Part shown: positions 44,290 to 53,628 of the stretch, one piece after another
Layout: every line of letters begins with the position of its first letter
Position numbering within the stretch: position 1 is the stretch's first letter
DNA from: Saprospiraceae bacterium
GTDB taxonomy: Bacteria > Bacteroidota > Bacteroidia > Chitinophagales > Saprospiraceae
Assembly: GCA_020437105.1 (NCBI GenBank)
Contig: JAGQWR010000065.1
Coordinates: 1 to 61,420, forward strand
Direction: 5' to 3'
Length of the DNA stretch: 61,420 bases
The notes under the pieces: generated by a model
Seen by the model: only the letters and a program-made list of their open reading frames with translations
Database searches by the model: none
What the model was told of the DNA's origin: nothing
Program-made: the position numbers and the translations under genes

Positions 44290-45306
44290 ATGAATACAAC
44301 AACATTCCTGCGATTTTTGGTCTTATTTGGGGTAATTTTAGGAATTGTTTCCTGCGGATCTGACACGCAAGTTACGGATAGCCCTACCGGGGGAGTAGTT
44401 ATTGACCCATCCATTCAGGGTATAAATGAAAAGATTGCACAAAATCCAAATGATGCCAGCCTGTATGCCACACGTGCCGGTGTTTATTATGAGCAGGAGG
44501 CTTATGATGAGGCCATCACCGATCTGAATAAAGCTATCTCGCTGGATTCCGGACAGGTCATTTTCTACCATGTACTGGCAGATGTATATCTGGATTATTA
44601 CAAGTCGCGCTTAGCACTAAATGTATTGCGGGAAGCAACTGTAAAATTTCCGGGAGACATTCCTACGCTGCTCAAATTGACAGAGTTTCAATTAATTCTA
44701 AGGCAGCATCAGGGCGCTTTAATTACAACCAATGAGATTGAAAAATTACAGCCGCTAAACGGAGAAATGTTCTTTATGCGGGGCCTGATCCGATTGGATA
44801 TGGGTGACACGACTAAGGCCATAAATAACTTTCAATCGGCTGTAGAAAATGATCCGGACATTATTGAAGGCTGGGTCAATTTAGGCCGACTTTGGTCGGA
44901 TAAAAATCCTGCCTTTGCGGCGCGTTTCTTCGACAATGCCCTGCGTCGGGATTCCACCAATATCGAAGCTATTCACGCCAAAGCGTTTTATCTGTCTAAC
45001 TACCGTAATGATTTAGCAGGATCGCTTGCCTTGTACCGTCGAATTATTGGTATTGATTCGCATTATGAGGATGCCTATTACAATTCCGGATTGTTGTACA
45101 TGGATATGGATTCTATCCAGAAAGCCTATAACGAATTCAATTTGGCCATACAAATGAACCCGGGTTTTACGGCTGCCTATTTCTATCGGGGTGTAAGTTC
45201 AGAAATGATGGGAAACATCGAAGCGGCAAAAACTGATTACCAGCAAACACTCAACCTGGAACCCAATTTTGAGCGGGCCCAGGAAGCACTGAATGCCTTA
45301 AATTAA
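44290..45306 (+). CDS. TPR-repeat lipoprotein
   Basis: This 338-aa protein has a lipobox IVSC (Cys at about residue 22), so it is probably anchored in the outer or inner membrane facing the periplasm. From about 55 to 335 it is built of about eight tetratricopeptide repeats (DASLYATRAGVYYEQEAYDE, AINNFQSAVENDPDIIEGWV, NIEAAKTDYQQTLNLEPNFE). TPR lipoproteins of this size often scaffold envelope complexes, but no partner is indicated by the neighbours. A near-consensus -7 box (CATGTTTG, 44241-44248) lies about 40 nt upstream. Confidence 0.85.
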   Translation: MNTTTFLRFLVLFGVILGIVSCGSDTQVTDSPTGGVVIDPSIQGINEKIAQNPNDASLYATRAGVYYEQEAYDEAITDLNKAISLDSGQVIFYHVLADVYLDYYKSRLALNVLREATVKFPGDIPTLLKLTEFQLILRQHQGALITTNEIEKLQPLNGEMFFMRGLIRLDMGDTTKAINNFQSAVENDPDIIEGWVNLGRLWSDKNPAFAARFFDNALRRDSTNIEAIHAKAFYLSNYRNDLAGSLALYRRIIGIDSHYEDAYYNSGLLYMDMDSIQKAYNEFNLAIQMNPGFTAAYFYRGVSSEMMGNIEAAKTDYQQTLNLEPNFERAQEALNALN

Positions 45307-45380
45307 GTTAGAAGGCACAAACGAGGTATTTTTCTATTCTAAAATGTTGGATAATATATCCGTTTTGAACTCATTTTGAA

Positions 45381-45388
45381 TATATTTG
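45381..45388 (+). promoter_or_regulatory. -7 promoter box for the three-PKD protein
   Basis: TATATTTG is an exact TAnnTTTG match, 54 nt upstream of the ATG at 45443. Confidence 0.5.
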
Positions 45389-45442
45389 AAAGGTCACAAA
45401 TAGCTTCTATCAGGCTGTTTCCTTTTATTTATAAACCCCATT

Positions 45443-48142
45443 ATGAGAACCAAGACACCTATTTTCCTATGGTTAGTATTTCTTTTTGGTACTACCATCC
45501 TGTCCGGACAAGGGATTCCGGCAACAATGCCACTAACTTCTTTTGTTAATCAATCTCAACCAGCTGCAACAGCCTCTGCTGTTCAAAGTATCAGTCCAAG
45601 TGCCATGCTGGACCCCAAAACAGTAGATATGTCTACTGATTGGGATGTAAACCTGATGTATTTGGGTAAACCCCATGGGAATGAGATCCCGGCTGACGTC
45701 ATGGAGTTGGAAAAACTCCAAAAGACCTCCGGAAAATTGACTGATCAGACAGACAAAACGACTACAGAACTGCATGCTAAAACATTCGTGGAAACGCCTG
45801 TTGTTGCTACGGAGTTTAAAGGGAATACCTACAACGGATGGACTCCACCGGATAATTCAATAGCGATTTCTGATGCTGGAGAAATCGTGTCAGCGACAAA
45901 TTCCAGCCTGCTTTTCGCAGAGGAGAATGGTGCAATCACATTCCAGAGTTCCTTGTCCGGCTTCTTTAGTGTATTAAATCTTTCAGGTGGTTATTTCGAC
46001 CCTAAAGTAGTGTATGATCCAAGTGAAGATAAATTTGTTCTAATCGTTTTGAATGGGAATACACCCTCCACTTCGAAGGTTGTTATGGCCTTTTCTTCAA
46101 CAAATGATCCAAATGATGCATGGTGGTTTTACACCTTTGATGGCGATCCTCAAAGCGGCAATAATTGGTTCGACTTTCCGAGTATTGGCGTTTCAGAAAC
46201 AGAGCTCTATGTTTCCGGAAATTTATTTGATTCAGACGATGATTTTACCAACGTATTGATTTACCAGGTCGAAAAAGCAAATGGATTTAGTGGTGGAAAT
46301 ATTGATTGGTTATACTGGTATAACGTTAGTGATGCTAATGGGTCGTTGGATTTTACGGTAGTGCCAATTTCTTATGGATTTGATGGCTGGCTTACCCCGG
46401 GCATCTTCTTCATCAGCAGCGATGCTAGTGGCGGTTCTTCGGTTATGGTTTATTTTACCACAGGTACCATAAATGATGCCCCCAGCCTGGAAGTGAGCTC
46501 CGTGTCGGTCGGTAGTTATTCCGTATCCGGGGATGGGCTGCAATTGGGTAGTAATGATTTTATGAGTACCAATGACTGCCGGATACTTTCAGGCTTTTAT
46601 GCCAACGGTATTATTCATTTTGTGATGAACTCAGCAGTATTTAGTAACTATACCGGGATTTATTACGGACGGATAAATGTGAATAACGCTACCGCCACAA
46701 ATTCTACCTTCGGCTTATCAGGCTATGAATATTGTTTTCCATCCATTGCCCCATTTACGACATCGGCAACAGACCAGGATGTTGTCATTGGATTTTTACG
46801 TACCGGATCAGATATCTATCCGGAGTTTAGAGTTGTTTCTGCTGACGATGATTTCAACTGGTCCTCCTCTGTTAATGTCCGATCTGGTGATTCTTTTGTG
46901 GATTTTAATTCAGAATCCACAGAGCGTTGGGGCGATTATAGCGGTATAAGCCGACGACATTTGACCGGTGCGGTAGAAGTTTGGATTTCGGGTTGTTACG
47001 GAGAGAATTCAGATGGTGGAGGTTCCAATATTTTGAGTTCCTGGATTGCTGAAATCTCCAATAGTGTGGCGACCCAGCCTCCGGTAGCTAATTTTACAGC
47101 TAATCAAACGACCATCAATGCGGGTCAGACAATTAACTATAGCGACCTTAGTACAAACAACCCCAACTCCTGGTCCTGGTCTTTTCAGGGAGGAAGCCCT
47201 GGAAGCTCTAGTAGCCAAAACCCCACGGTGACCTATAATACGGCTGGGGTCTATAATGTTTCGCTTAATGCAGGTAATGCGGCGGGATCGGACGTGGAAT
47301 TAAAAACGGCTTATATAACGGTGTTGCCTAACATTTTACCTCCTGTAACAAATTTTACGGCAAACCAAACGACTATTACTGCAGGTCAAAGTGTCAATTT
47401 TACTGACCTTAGTACAAACAGTCCAACCGCATGGAACTGGAATTTTCAAAGCGGAAGCCCGGGATCTTCAAGTAGTCAAAATCCGAGTATAACCTATAAT
47501 AATCCGGGCACTTATAATGTGAGCCTGACCACTTCAAACAGTGCGGGTAGCGATACGGAGACGAAAACGCAGTACATAACGGTTAATCCTTCCGTAATCG
47601 CGCCTATTGCTGATTTCACAGCAGACGAGACGAATATTCCGGTGGCTGGGATTGTCAGTTTTGAAGATCTTTCGCAAAACAACCCGGATAACTGGACCTG
47701 GTCATTTCAAGGAGGAACGCCGAATGTATCCAACTTGCAAGATCCAATAATAGTCTATTCAAGTGCCGGGGTATATGATGTATCGCTCGTCGTGAGTAAT
47801 GCAGCAGGAAACAATTCAGAAACCAAGGCTGGTTATATCATTGTTGGCGCAACGTCGGTTGAAACGGCGAATAGCCTCGACGGATTTAAAATCTTTCCGA
47901 ATCCATCTAATGGATCAGAAGTATCCATCGAATTTGATCTTCCGGAGGCTAAAGAATTAGAAGTTTTTGTGGTAGATGTGAGTGGAAAGGTTGTAAAGCT
48001 TTTGCTGGAAAGAAGGTTTAAGGCTGGACAGAATCGAATCAATTTCAATAGTTATGCCTTAGCTGCAGGTACGTACTTTGTGCTGGTGCAGCAAGCTGAT
48101 AAAACAATTATTCAACATGAGAAGATGGTTATTATTCATTAG
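45443..48142 (+). CDS. Secreted T9SS cargo protein with three tandem PKD domains
   Basis: This 899-aa protein has a signal peptide (ending TTILSGQ). Residues about 110-540 form a large beta-rich, propeller-like domain (PDNSIAISDAGEIVSATNSS, YFDPKVVYDPSEDKFVLIVL, RWGDYSGISRRH) found in other secreted Bacteroidota proteins, with no catalytic residues I can assign. Residues about 546-802 are three PKD domains, each starting with (A/N)FTAN/DFTAD and carrying WSFQGG/WNFQSG in place of the usual WDFGDG, then QNP and TYN(V)SL. The C-terminus from about 812 is a T9SS sorting domain (FKIFPNPSNGSEVSIEF, AAGTYFVLVQ). Polysaccharide or protein binding is likely. A 76-codon ORF overlaps its 3' end. Confidence 0.85.
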   Translation: MRTKTPIFLWLVFLFGTTILSGQGIPATMPLTSFVNQSQPAATASAVQSISPSAMLDPKTVDMSTDWDVNLMYLGKPHGNEIPADVMELEKLQKTSGKLTDQTDKTTTELHAKTFVETPVVATEFKGNTYNGWTPPDNSIAISDAGEIVSATNSSLLFAEENGAITFQSSLSGFFSVLNLSGGYFDPKVVYDPSEDKFVLIVLNGNTPSTSKVVMAFSSTNDPNDAWWFYTFDGDPQSGNNWFDFPSIGVSETELYVSGNLFDSDDDFTNVLIYQVEKANGFSGGNIDWLYWYNVSDANGSLDFTVVPISYGFDGWLTPGIFFISSDASGGSSVMVYFTTGTINDAPSLEVSSVSVGSYSVSGDGLQLGSNDFMSTNDCRILSGFYANGIIHFVMNSAVFSNYTGIYYGRINVNNATATNSTFGLSGYEYCFPSIAPFTTSATDQDVVIGFLRTGSDIYPEFRVVSADDDFNWSSSVNVRSGDSFVDFNSESTERWGDYSGISRRHLTGAVEVWISGCYGENSDGGGSNILSSWIAEISNSVATQPPVANFTANQTTINAGQTINYSDLSTNNPNSWSWSFQGGSPGSSSSQNPTVTYNTAGVYNVSLNAGNAAGSDVELKTAYITVLPNILPPVTNFTANQTTITAGQSVNFTDLSTNSPTAWNWNFQSGSPGSSSSQNPSITYNNPGTYNVSLTTSNSAGSDTETKTQYITVNPSVIAPIADFTADETNIPVAGIVSFEDLSQNNPDNWTWSFQGGTPNVSNLQDPIIVYSSAGVYDVSLVVSNAAGNNSETKAGYIIVGATSVETANSLDGFKIFPNPSNGSEVSIEFDLPEAKELEVFVVDVSGKVVKLLLERRFKAGQNRINFNSYALAAGTYFVLVQQADKTIIQHEKMVIIH

Positions 48143-48347
48143 CATTGGTTTTCTTTCGATGAGCATGAGTGATTGTAAATCAGGTCAACAGGGCAATTCA
48201 GACGGTGTTGCTTCCGATCCGGAAATGAAAGGAATTACGATAGATTCTATACAGGAAGCTCCGAAGCATACAGCTCCCGATCAGGCTGCGATAGACTCTA
48301 TCAAAGCAGCCAAAACGCAGGAGAAATTAAAGAAAGATGGAAATTGA
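48117..48347 (+). CDS. Small secreted/lipoprotein-like hypothetical protein
   Basis: This 76-aa ORF starts at an ATG inside the last codons of the preceding gene (26-bp overlap). It has a signal-like stretch, MRRWLLFISIGFLSMSMSDC. The Cys suggests a lipoprotein, but the preceding Asp is not canonical for a lipobox. The mature part is short, charged and probably disordered (TAPDQAAIDSIKAAKTQEKL). A strong convergent terminator hairpin starts 11 nt after the stop, which supports a genuine transcript end here. It is likely translationally coupled to the upstream cargo gene. Confidence 0.55.
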   Translation: MRRWLLFISIGFLSMSMSDCKSGQQGNSDGVASDPEMKGITIDSIQEAPKHTAPDQAAIDSIKAAKTQEKLKKDGN

Positions 48348-48357
48348 AGTAGTGGTG

Positions 48358-48398
48358 ATCCCGACGACTAAATACCTGTAGTCTTTTGTCGTCGGGAT
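48358..48398. terminator. Terminator between the small protein gene and PBP1A
   Basis: A perfect 11-bp stem (ATCCCGACGAC with GTCGTCGGGAT) has a 19-nt loop that can form an inner GACTA/TAGTC stem. It sits between convergent genes and probably serves both. Confidence 0.75.
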
Positions 48399-48403
48399 TA
48401 TGA

Positions 48404-51022
48404 TTAATTTCCCCCGGGCGGCTGTCTTTTTTTAGTGCTGTCTGTCGGCGTATCAAAGGTTTCATCCCCAAATCCGCCGGGACCGAAACCACCAGGGCTT
48501 GGCTGGCCTTCTTCTCCATCTCCACCTGGGAGGTAGAGGTCACAGTTGAGTTCAATTCCAAGGTCTCCTCTCGGAAGGAAGAAACGGGCGCCTGTATTGT
48601 AATCGCTTTCACCTGCTTCGGCTGCGGCTTCCAGTCCTTTCATGAATTCCCGGAAAAAGGGTTTGGCCATATAGGCACCCTGTCCGTAGGTGATATTGCG
48701 AAAGCGAATCCAGCGATCTTCTCCTCCAACCCAGGTTCCTACAACCAGATTGGGCGTAATGCCCATGTACCAGCCGTCCACATAATCGTTGGTCGTTCCG
48801 GTTTTGCCTCCCATATCACTCTTAATCTCCCAAAGGCCAGGCCGGCCGGCATATCGGAGCATTTCAACCATTACATAATTTGCCCGTTCATCAAGGGCAC
48901 GCAATTCGGTATGATCTTCGGTGTAGATTACCCGACCATTGCGGTCTTCAATTTTTGTAATGAATACAGGATGCGTGTAAATGCCATTATTGGCAAAAGT
49001 GGTATAGGCTCCCGTCATTTCAAAAACGGAAAGGTCAGTAGCTCCTAAACAAATTGATGGTTGTTTAGGCACCACATATCGGCCGTTCGGATATTTGGCG
49101 TATTTGTCAATCCCCATATTGTGTACGAGGTCGCGCACAGGTTCCGTATCGCTCAGCTGTTTCATGAGAAATACAGAAACAGTATTTTTTGATTTAGCCA
49201 ATCCTTCCTTTAAAGTGAGCAGATCTCCTGAGTATTCCCCCTCGGAATTCGCCGGAGTCCATTCCTGGAGCAATTGAAAATTGCCCTCACCGGGAAAGAT
49301 CGTTTGCGGCAGGTCATACACCTGAAAGCAGGGCGAAAAACCTTGCTTGGCAATGGCGGTAGCGTAAACGAAAGGTTTAAAAGTCGAACCCACCTGGCGA
49401 CGAGAGTTGATGTGGTCATACTTGAAATACCGATAGTTGATGCCGCCAACCCAGCCCTTTACATGGCCTGTATGCGGATCCACTGCCAGCGACCCAATCT
49501 GTAGAAAGTTGTGGTGGTATATAAGAGAGTCAAGCGGACTCATCACCGTATCTTTTTCCATTTGGGCATTCTCATACGTGAATACCTTCATGCTTACCGG
49601 TTTGTTGAATACAGAATCAACAATTGGAGCCATGATCTCAAATTGGGTTTTCAACTCCACCCAGGCCGAGTCTTTAAGTGCCCGTTGATATTCTTTCCGC
49701 ATATCATCCGTGATCATATTCTGTTTGACAAGCGTTGCCAGATATTGATCATCTTTCTGAGCTGAAATCAGTCGGTCTATGTCAACGTCGCGGAGTTGAA
49801 GGCCCTCCACCGATTCGAGTAGTTTCTTTTTACTTTTTGAAAGGTAGCGTTCGCTGATGGCTTCATAGCGCTCAGAGCTTCGGATCATCCGCGTTTTCTT
49901 ACGCTGACGGGATTCCAGTTCCTCCTTGGTGGTTTCCGAGTCGGCATAGGTCCAGGGATCTCGGTTTTCCCAATGTTTATACCAGGTTTCCTGCAGTTTT
50001 GCCATGTGGGTTCGTGCAGCATCCTCCATGAGCTTTTGCACTACCGGGTCTATGGATGTATATATCTTCAAACCATCCCGATAGAGATTATAGGTTGTGC
50101 CATCTGGTTTCCGGGCATCTTCTCCTTGAAGAATACGTGATACTTCTTTACTGAGTTCTCCCCTGAAATAAGGTGCCAATCCATCGTTGTGTGTTTTGCG
50201 CACAAAGCGTCCCATATCAATGGGTGTCTGCCGTAGCGAATCATAAACCTCCTGAGTCAACAGGTCATTGTTTACCATTTGTTTGAGTACAACCTCGCGG
50301 CGACCCAGCGCGTTTTCCGGATGGGAGAAGGGATTGTAGAGCGATGGGTTTTTCAGCATCCCTACCAATACGGCAGCTTCTTCTACCAAAAGGGTGTCCT
50401 GCGATTTACCAAAATAAATTTCGGCGGCAGCCTTAATGCCATCACTTTCGTAGAGGAAATCAAACTTGTTGAGGTACATGGCAATGATCTCCTCCTTGGT
50501 ATATTTTCGTTCGAGCTGAACCGCGATAATCCATTCTTTTAATTTCTGGATAATCCGGGTAGCTAAATTGGAGGAAGGCGTGCGGGTAAAAAGCAATTTG
50601 GCTAATTGCTGCGTAATCGTACTACCGCCGCCGGAAGATTTTTGGCGTAGGATGGCTGTTTTAAATATAACCCGGCCGAGGGCTTCGAGGTCAATGCCGC
50701 TGTGTTTGAAATAACGTTCGTCTTCAGTAGCAATCAGGGCATTTATAAGCTCCGGCGAAAGCTCGTTGTAGGATACCGGCACCCGGTTTTCAATAAAAAA
50801 CCGGCCGAGCACCTCCCCGTTGGAGGCGTAGATTTCAGTAGCCAGTTCGCTACGCGGGTTTTCCAGTTCCTGCGTATCAGGCAGGTCGCTGAAGGATAGA
50901 ATTAAAAAAATCAGGATGCTGCCTACAAGCGCAGCTCCCAATGCGATCCACATATAACGCACAATCTTTTCATAGATCGGCATACGTTCCTTGCGAATCT
51001 GCTCGGGGCTTTTATCTGTCAT
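48404..51022 (-). CDS. mrcA: Bifunctional penicillin-binding protein 1A (GT51 transglycosylase and transpeptidase)
   Basis: This 872-aa inner-membrane peptidoglycan synthase has a short cytosolic N-terminus, one transmembrane helix (about 22-45) and a GT51 domain with catalytic E100 in ATEDERYF and GGSTITQQLAKLLF. A long helical linker region (about 340-520) rich in Lys/Glu follows. The transpeptidase domain has the SxxK motif in GSTFKPFVY, SxN in KSKNTVS and KTGT in GGKTGTTND. The final about 60 residues are Pro/Gly-rich. The ATG at 51022 places the positively charged segment correctly ahead of the helix; an in-frame Met at 51061 is also possible. It is divergent from the E1 dehydrogenase gene. 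Confidence 0.94.
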   Translation of the reverse strand: MTDKSPEQIRKERMPIYEKIVRYMWIALGAALVGSILIFLILSFSDLPDTQELENPRSELATEIYASNGEVLGRFFIENRVPVSYNELSPELINALIATEDERYFKHSGIDLEALGRVIFKTAILRQKSSGGGSTITQQLAKLLFTRTPSSNLATRIIQKLKEWIIAVQLERKYTKEEIIAMYLNKFDFLYESDGIKAAAEIYFGKSQDTLLVEEAAVLVGMLKNPSLYNPFSHPENALGRREVVLKQMVNNDLLTQEVYDSLRQTPIDMGRFVRKTHNDGLAPYFRGELSKEVSRILQGEDARKPDGTTYNLYRDGLKIYTSIDPVVQKLMEDAARTHMAKLQETWYKHWENRDPWTYADSETTKEELESRQRKKTRMIRSSERYEAISERYLSKSKKKLLESVEGLQLRDVDIDRLISAQKDDQYLATLVKQNMITDDMRKEYQRALKDSAWVELKTQFEIMAPIVDSVFNKPVSMKVFTYENAQMEKDTVMSPLDSLIYHHNFLQIGSLAVDPHTGHVKGWVGGINYRYFKYDHINSRRQVGSTFKPFVYATAIAKQGFSPCFQVYDLPQTIFPGEGNFQLLQEWTPANSEGEYSGDLLTLKEGLAKSKNTVSVFLMKQLSDTEPVRDLVHNMGIDKYAKYPNGRYVVPKQPSICLGATDLSVFEMTGAYTTFANNGIYTHPVFITKIEDRNGRVIYTEDHTELRALDERANYVMVEMLRYAGRPGLWEIKSDMGGKTGTTNDYVDGWYMGITPNLVVGTWVGGEDRWIRFRNITYGQGAYMAKPFFREFMKGLEAAAEAGESDYNTGARFFLPRGDLGIELNCDLYLPGGDGEEGQPSPGGFGPGGFGDETFDTPTDSTKKRQPPGGN

Positions 51023-51130
51023 AAGTTCGGTTTCCTGTTGCCAAAGATAGAAAGGCTTCACACGACTGCCAAATGTTTAATCCATGCGACTACATATAAG
51101 GTCAACAGCACAGCATTAAACATTTAATTC

Positions 51131-51138
51131 TAACTTTG
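51131..51138 (+). promoter_or_regulatory. -7 promoter box for the fused E1 dehydrogenase gene
   Basis: TAACTTTG is an exact TAnnTTTG match. The transcript would begin near 51143, so the start codon is the ATG at 51181, not an earlier in-frame codon. Confidence 0.6.
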
Positions 51139-51180
51139 CGGCGATGCAATAATCGCAGAACCAAATTAACGAATGATCGG

Positions 51181-53193
51181 ATGGCAAAAGATATGGCACC
51201 GGTAAATTTAACGGGCATAGCGTATAATCGGGACGGGCTGAATGAGCAGACATTGCTTCATTTGTATCGCCAACTTTTACGCCCCCGCCTGATCGAGGAA
51301 AAGATGTTGATCCTGCTTCGCCAGGGACGAATAAGCAAGTGGTTCTCCGGAATCGGACAGGAAGCTATTTCTGTTGGTACTACTGAGGCATTGCTCAAAG
51401 ATGAAATGATCTTTACCATGCACCGAAATCTCGGTGTTTTTACCAGCAGGGATATTCCCTTGTATCGCTTATTTGCCCAGTGGCAGGGCAAGGAAGACGG
51501 ATTTACCAAAGGCCGCGACCGCTCCTTCCACTTTGGTGCACCCGACTTTCATATTGTTGGGATGATCTCGCACCTTGGACCCCAACTTTCACTGGCATCC
51601 GGAGTGGCACTAGCCCATAAATTAGCCGCTGATAATCGGGTAGCGCTGGCCTTTACAGGCGAAGGCGGAACCAGCGAAGGAGAGTTTCACGAAGCACTAA
51701 ATGTTGCGGCTGTATGGAGCCTGCCTGTTCTTTTTGTGATCGAAAACAATGGATACGGCCTATCCACCCCAACCTCCGAACAATACGTTTGTGAAAATCT
51801 CGCCGATCGTGGCCTGGGCTATGGCATGGAATCGCACATCATTGATGGCAATAATATTCTGGAAGTTTATCAAACGTTTAGTCGCCTTGCGGCGGATATT
51901 CGGGAGAATCCAAGACCTGTTTTAATTGAATGCCGAACCTTCCGAATGCGTGGCCATGAAGAAGCTTCCGGTACCAAATATGTGCCTCACGAACTGATGG
52001 AATATTGGGCTGCAAAGGATCCAATCGCCAATTATCAGGAATTTTTGATGCAGGAAGGGCTGTTGACAGATGAGTTGGTCGCAGCAATGCGGGCCGAAAT
52101 CAAAGAGGAAATTAATACCCATCTCGAAAAAGCGTATGCATTGCCTGCAGTAGAAGGCTCAATTGCCCGGGAAATTAATGATGTGTATGCACCCTATACC
52201 CAAAGTCTTCCGGAAAACGGAACCGGGAAACTAAGCGAAATGCGTTTTGTGGATGCGCTTTCTGCCGGTTTACGGCAGGCTATGGAGCAAAATCCCAAGC
52301 TGATTTTGATGGGACAGGATATCGCAGATTATGGTGGCGTGTTTAAGATCACCGATGGCTTTATGGATGCATTTGGAGCAGGTCGGGTACGTAATACCCC
52401 GCTTTGTGAAAGTGCTATATTAGGAATAGGCCTGGGACTCAGTTTAAAAGGCTATCCCTCTATGGTGGAAATGCAATTCGGCGATTTTGTGTCCGTTGGT
52501 TTTAACCAGATCGTTAATAATTTTGCAAAACTGCATTACCGCTGGGGCCACGCTCCAAATGTAGTTGTGCGAATGCCTTGCGGCGGTGGCGTGGGCGCGG
52601 GGCCTTTCCACTCTCAAACCAACGAAGCCTGGTTTGCACATACTCCGGGTCTGAAAGTCGTTTATCCTTCGAATCCGGCGGATGCAAAAGGCTTGTTGAT
52701 CGCTGCGCTGGAAGATCCGAATCCAGTGATGTACTTTGAGCACAAAGGATTATACCGAAGCCTAAGCGGCCAGGTAGCGGAAGATTATTATGCGACACCA
52801 ATTGGCAAGGCTCGTTTTGAACGTCGAGGTACCGATGCCTCCGTTATAACCTATGGAATGGGCGTTCACTGGGCCGAAAAATGGGCTAAAGAAGCAAATT
52901 TGGACCTGGATATTCTGGACCTTCGTTCCCTGGTACCACTGGATTATGAAGCCATCGAAGAAACGGTGAAAAAGACCGGCCGGGTGCTCATTCTTCATGA
53001 GGATACACTTTTTGGAGGTTTGGGTGGCGAACTTTCTGCTTATATTGCGGAGTACTTATTTGAATACCTGGACGCTCCGGTCGTACGTTCGGCCAGCCTC
53101 GACACCCCGGTTCCGTTTAGTGCGGCATTGGAAAAAGACTTCCTTCCGGAGCAACGCTTCCGGAAGCAATTGGAAACATTACTTTCTTATTAA
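51181..53193 (+). CDS. Fused E1 alpha-beta subunit of a 2-oxoacid (branched-chain type) dehydrogenase
   Basis: This 670-aa thiamine diphosphate enzyme joins E1-alpha (about 1-330) and E1-beta (about 345-670) in one chain. The alpha half has the GIGQEAISVG and TMHRN segments, and the ThDP/Mg motif from GEGGTSEGEFHEALN to IENN (160-190), where the usual GDG reads GEG. The beta half has MGQDIADYGGVFKIT, NTPLCESAILGIGLGLSLKG and FHSQTNEAWFAHTPGL. It decarboxylates a 2-oxoacid and acylates the lipoyl group of an E2; branched-chain 2-oxoacids are the most likely substrates for this fused type. No E2 or E3 gene is adjacent. DUF5606 follows after 21 nt, and a promoter box precedes it. Confidence 0.9.
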   Translation: MAKDMAPVNLTGIAYNRDGLNEQTLLHLYRQLLRPRLIEEKMLILLRQGRISKWFSGIGQEAISVGTTEALLKDEMIFTMHRNLGVFTSRDIPLYRLFAQWQGKEDGFTKGRDRSFHFGAPDFHIVGMISHLGPQLSLASGVALAHKLAADNRVALAFTGEGGTSEGEFHEALNVAAVWSLPVLFVIENNGYGLSTPTSEQYVCENLADRGLGYGMESHIIDGNNILEVYQTFSRLAADIRENPRPVLIECRTFRMRGHEEASGTKYVPHELMEYWAAKDPIANYQEFLMQEGLLTDELVAAMRAEIKEEINTHLEKAYALPAVEGSIAREINDVYAPYTQSLPENGTGKLSEMRFVDALSAGLRQAMEQNPKLILMGQDIADYGGVFKITDGFMDAFGAGRVRNTPLCESAILGIGLGLSLKGYPSMVEMQFGDFVSVGFNQIVNNFAKLHYRWGHAPNVVVRMPCGGGVGAGPFHSQTNEAWFAHTPGLKVVYPSNPADAKGLLIAALEDPNPVMYFEHKGLYRSLSGQVAEDYYATPIGKARFERRGTDASVITYGMGVHWAEKWAKEANLDLDILDLRSLVPLDYEAIEETVKKTGRVLILHEDTLFGGLGGELSAYIAEYLFEYLDAPVVRSASLDTPVPFSAALEKDFLPEQRFRKQLETLLSY

Positions 53194-53214
53194 GGCCTAT
53201 TATATTTAAGACAA

Positions 53215-53622
53215 ATGGATCTGAAAAATCTGATCGCAGTTTCCGGCATGCCCGGTTTGTATCGCATGGCTGGAAATCGGGCAAATGGCCTGATCGTGGA
53301 AGAATTGGAAACCGGGAAGCGCAAGTTTGCTCCTTCTCGTAAACACCAGTTTACTCCGCTGGAGTCCATCTCAATATTTACGATGGATGATGCTACTGAA
53401 TTAACCAAAGTGTTCCAGAATATGCTGGATCAATTGGCTGATAATCCGCCGCCAGCCGAAAATGTCAAATCGGAGGAGCTAAGAGATTATTTTATGGATA
53501 TCCTGCCTGACCATGATCCGGATCGGGTACATCCAAGTGATATCAGAAAGGTGATCAGATGGTTTGGTTATCTGAATGATAAAGGATATCTGACTGAAAC
53601 AGCCGGAGACGAAGAAGAGTAA
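53215..53622 (+). CDS. DUF5606 domain protein
   Basis: This 135-aa cytosolic protein matches the Bacteroidota DUF5606 family: MDLKNLIAVSGMPGLYRMAG, NGLIVEELETGKRKFAPSRK, TPLESISIFT, then an acidic C-terminal part with DIRKVIRWFGYL. The N-terminal 60 residues are probably a small beta-barrel. The function is not established for the family. It is likely in one operon with the E1 dehydrogenase (21-nt gap) and converges on aroB with 6 nt between stops. Confidence 0.88.
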   Translation: MDLKNLIAVSGMPGLYRMAGNRANGLIVEELETGKRKFAPSRKHQFTPLESISIFTMDDATELTKVFQNMLDQLADNPPPAENVKSEELRDYFMDILPDHDPDRVHPSDIRKVIRWFGYLNDKGYLTETAGDEEE

Positions 53623-53628
53623 GCACGC

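Noticed and set aside
47080..47850. Tandem repeats considered as a CRISPR-like array
   Set aside because: They lie in frame within PKD domains and encode conserved folds; the spacing of about 250 bp is not CRISPR-like.
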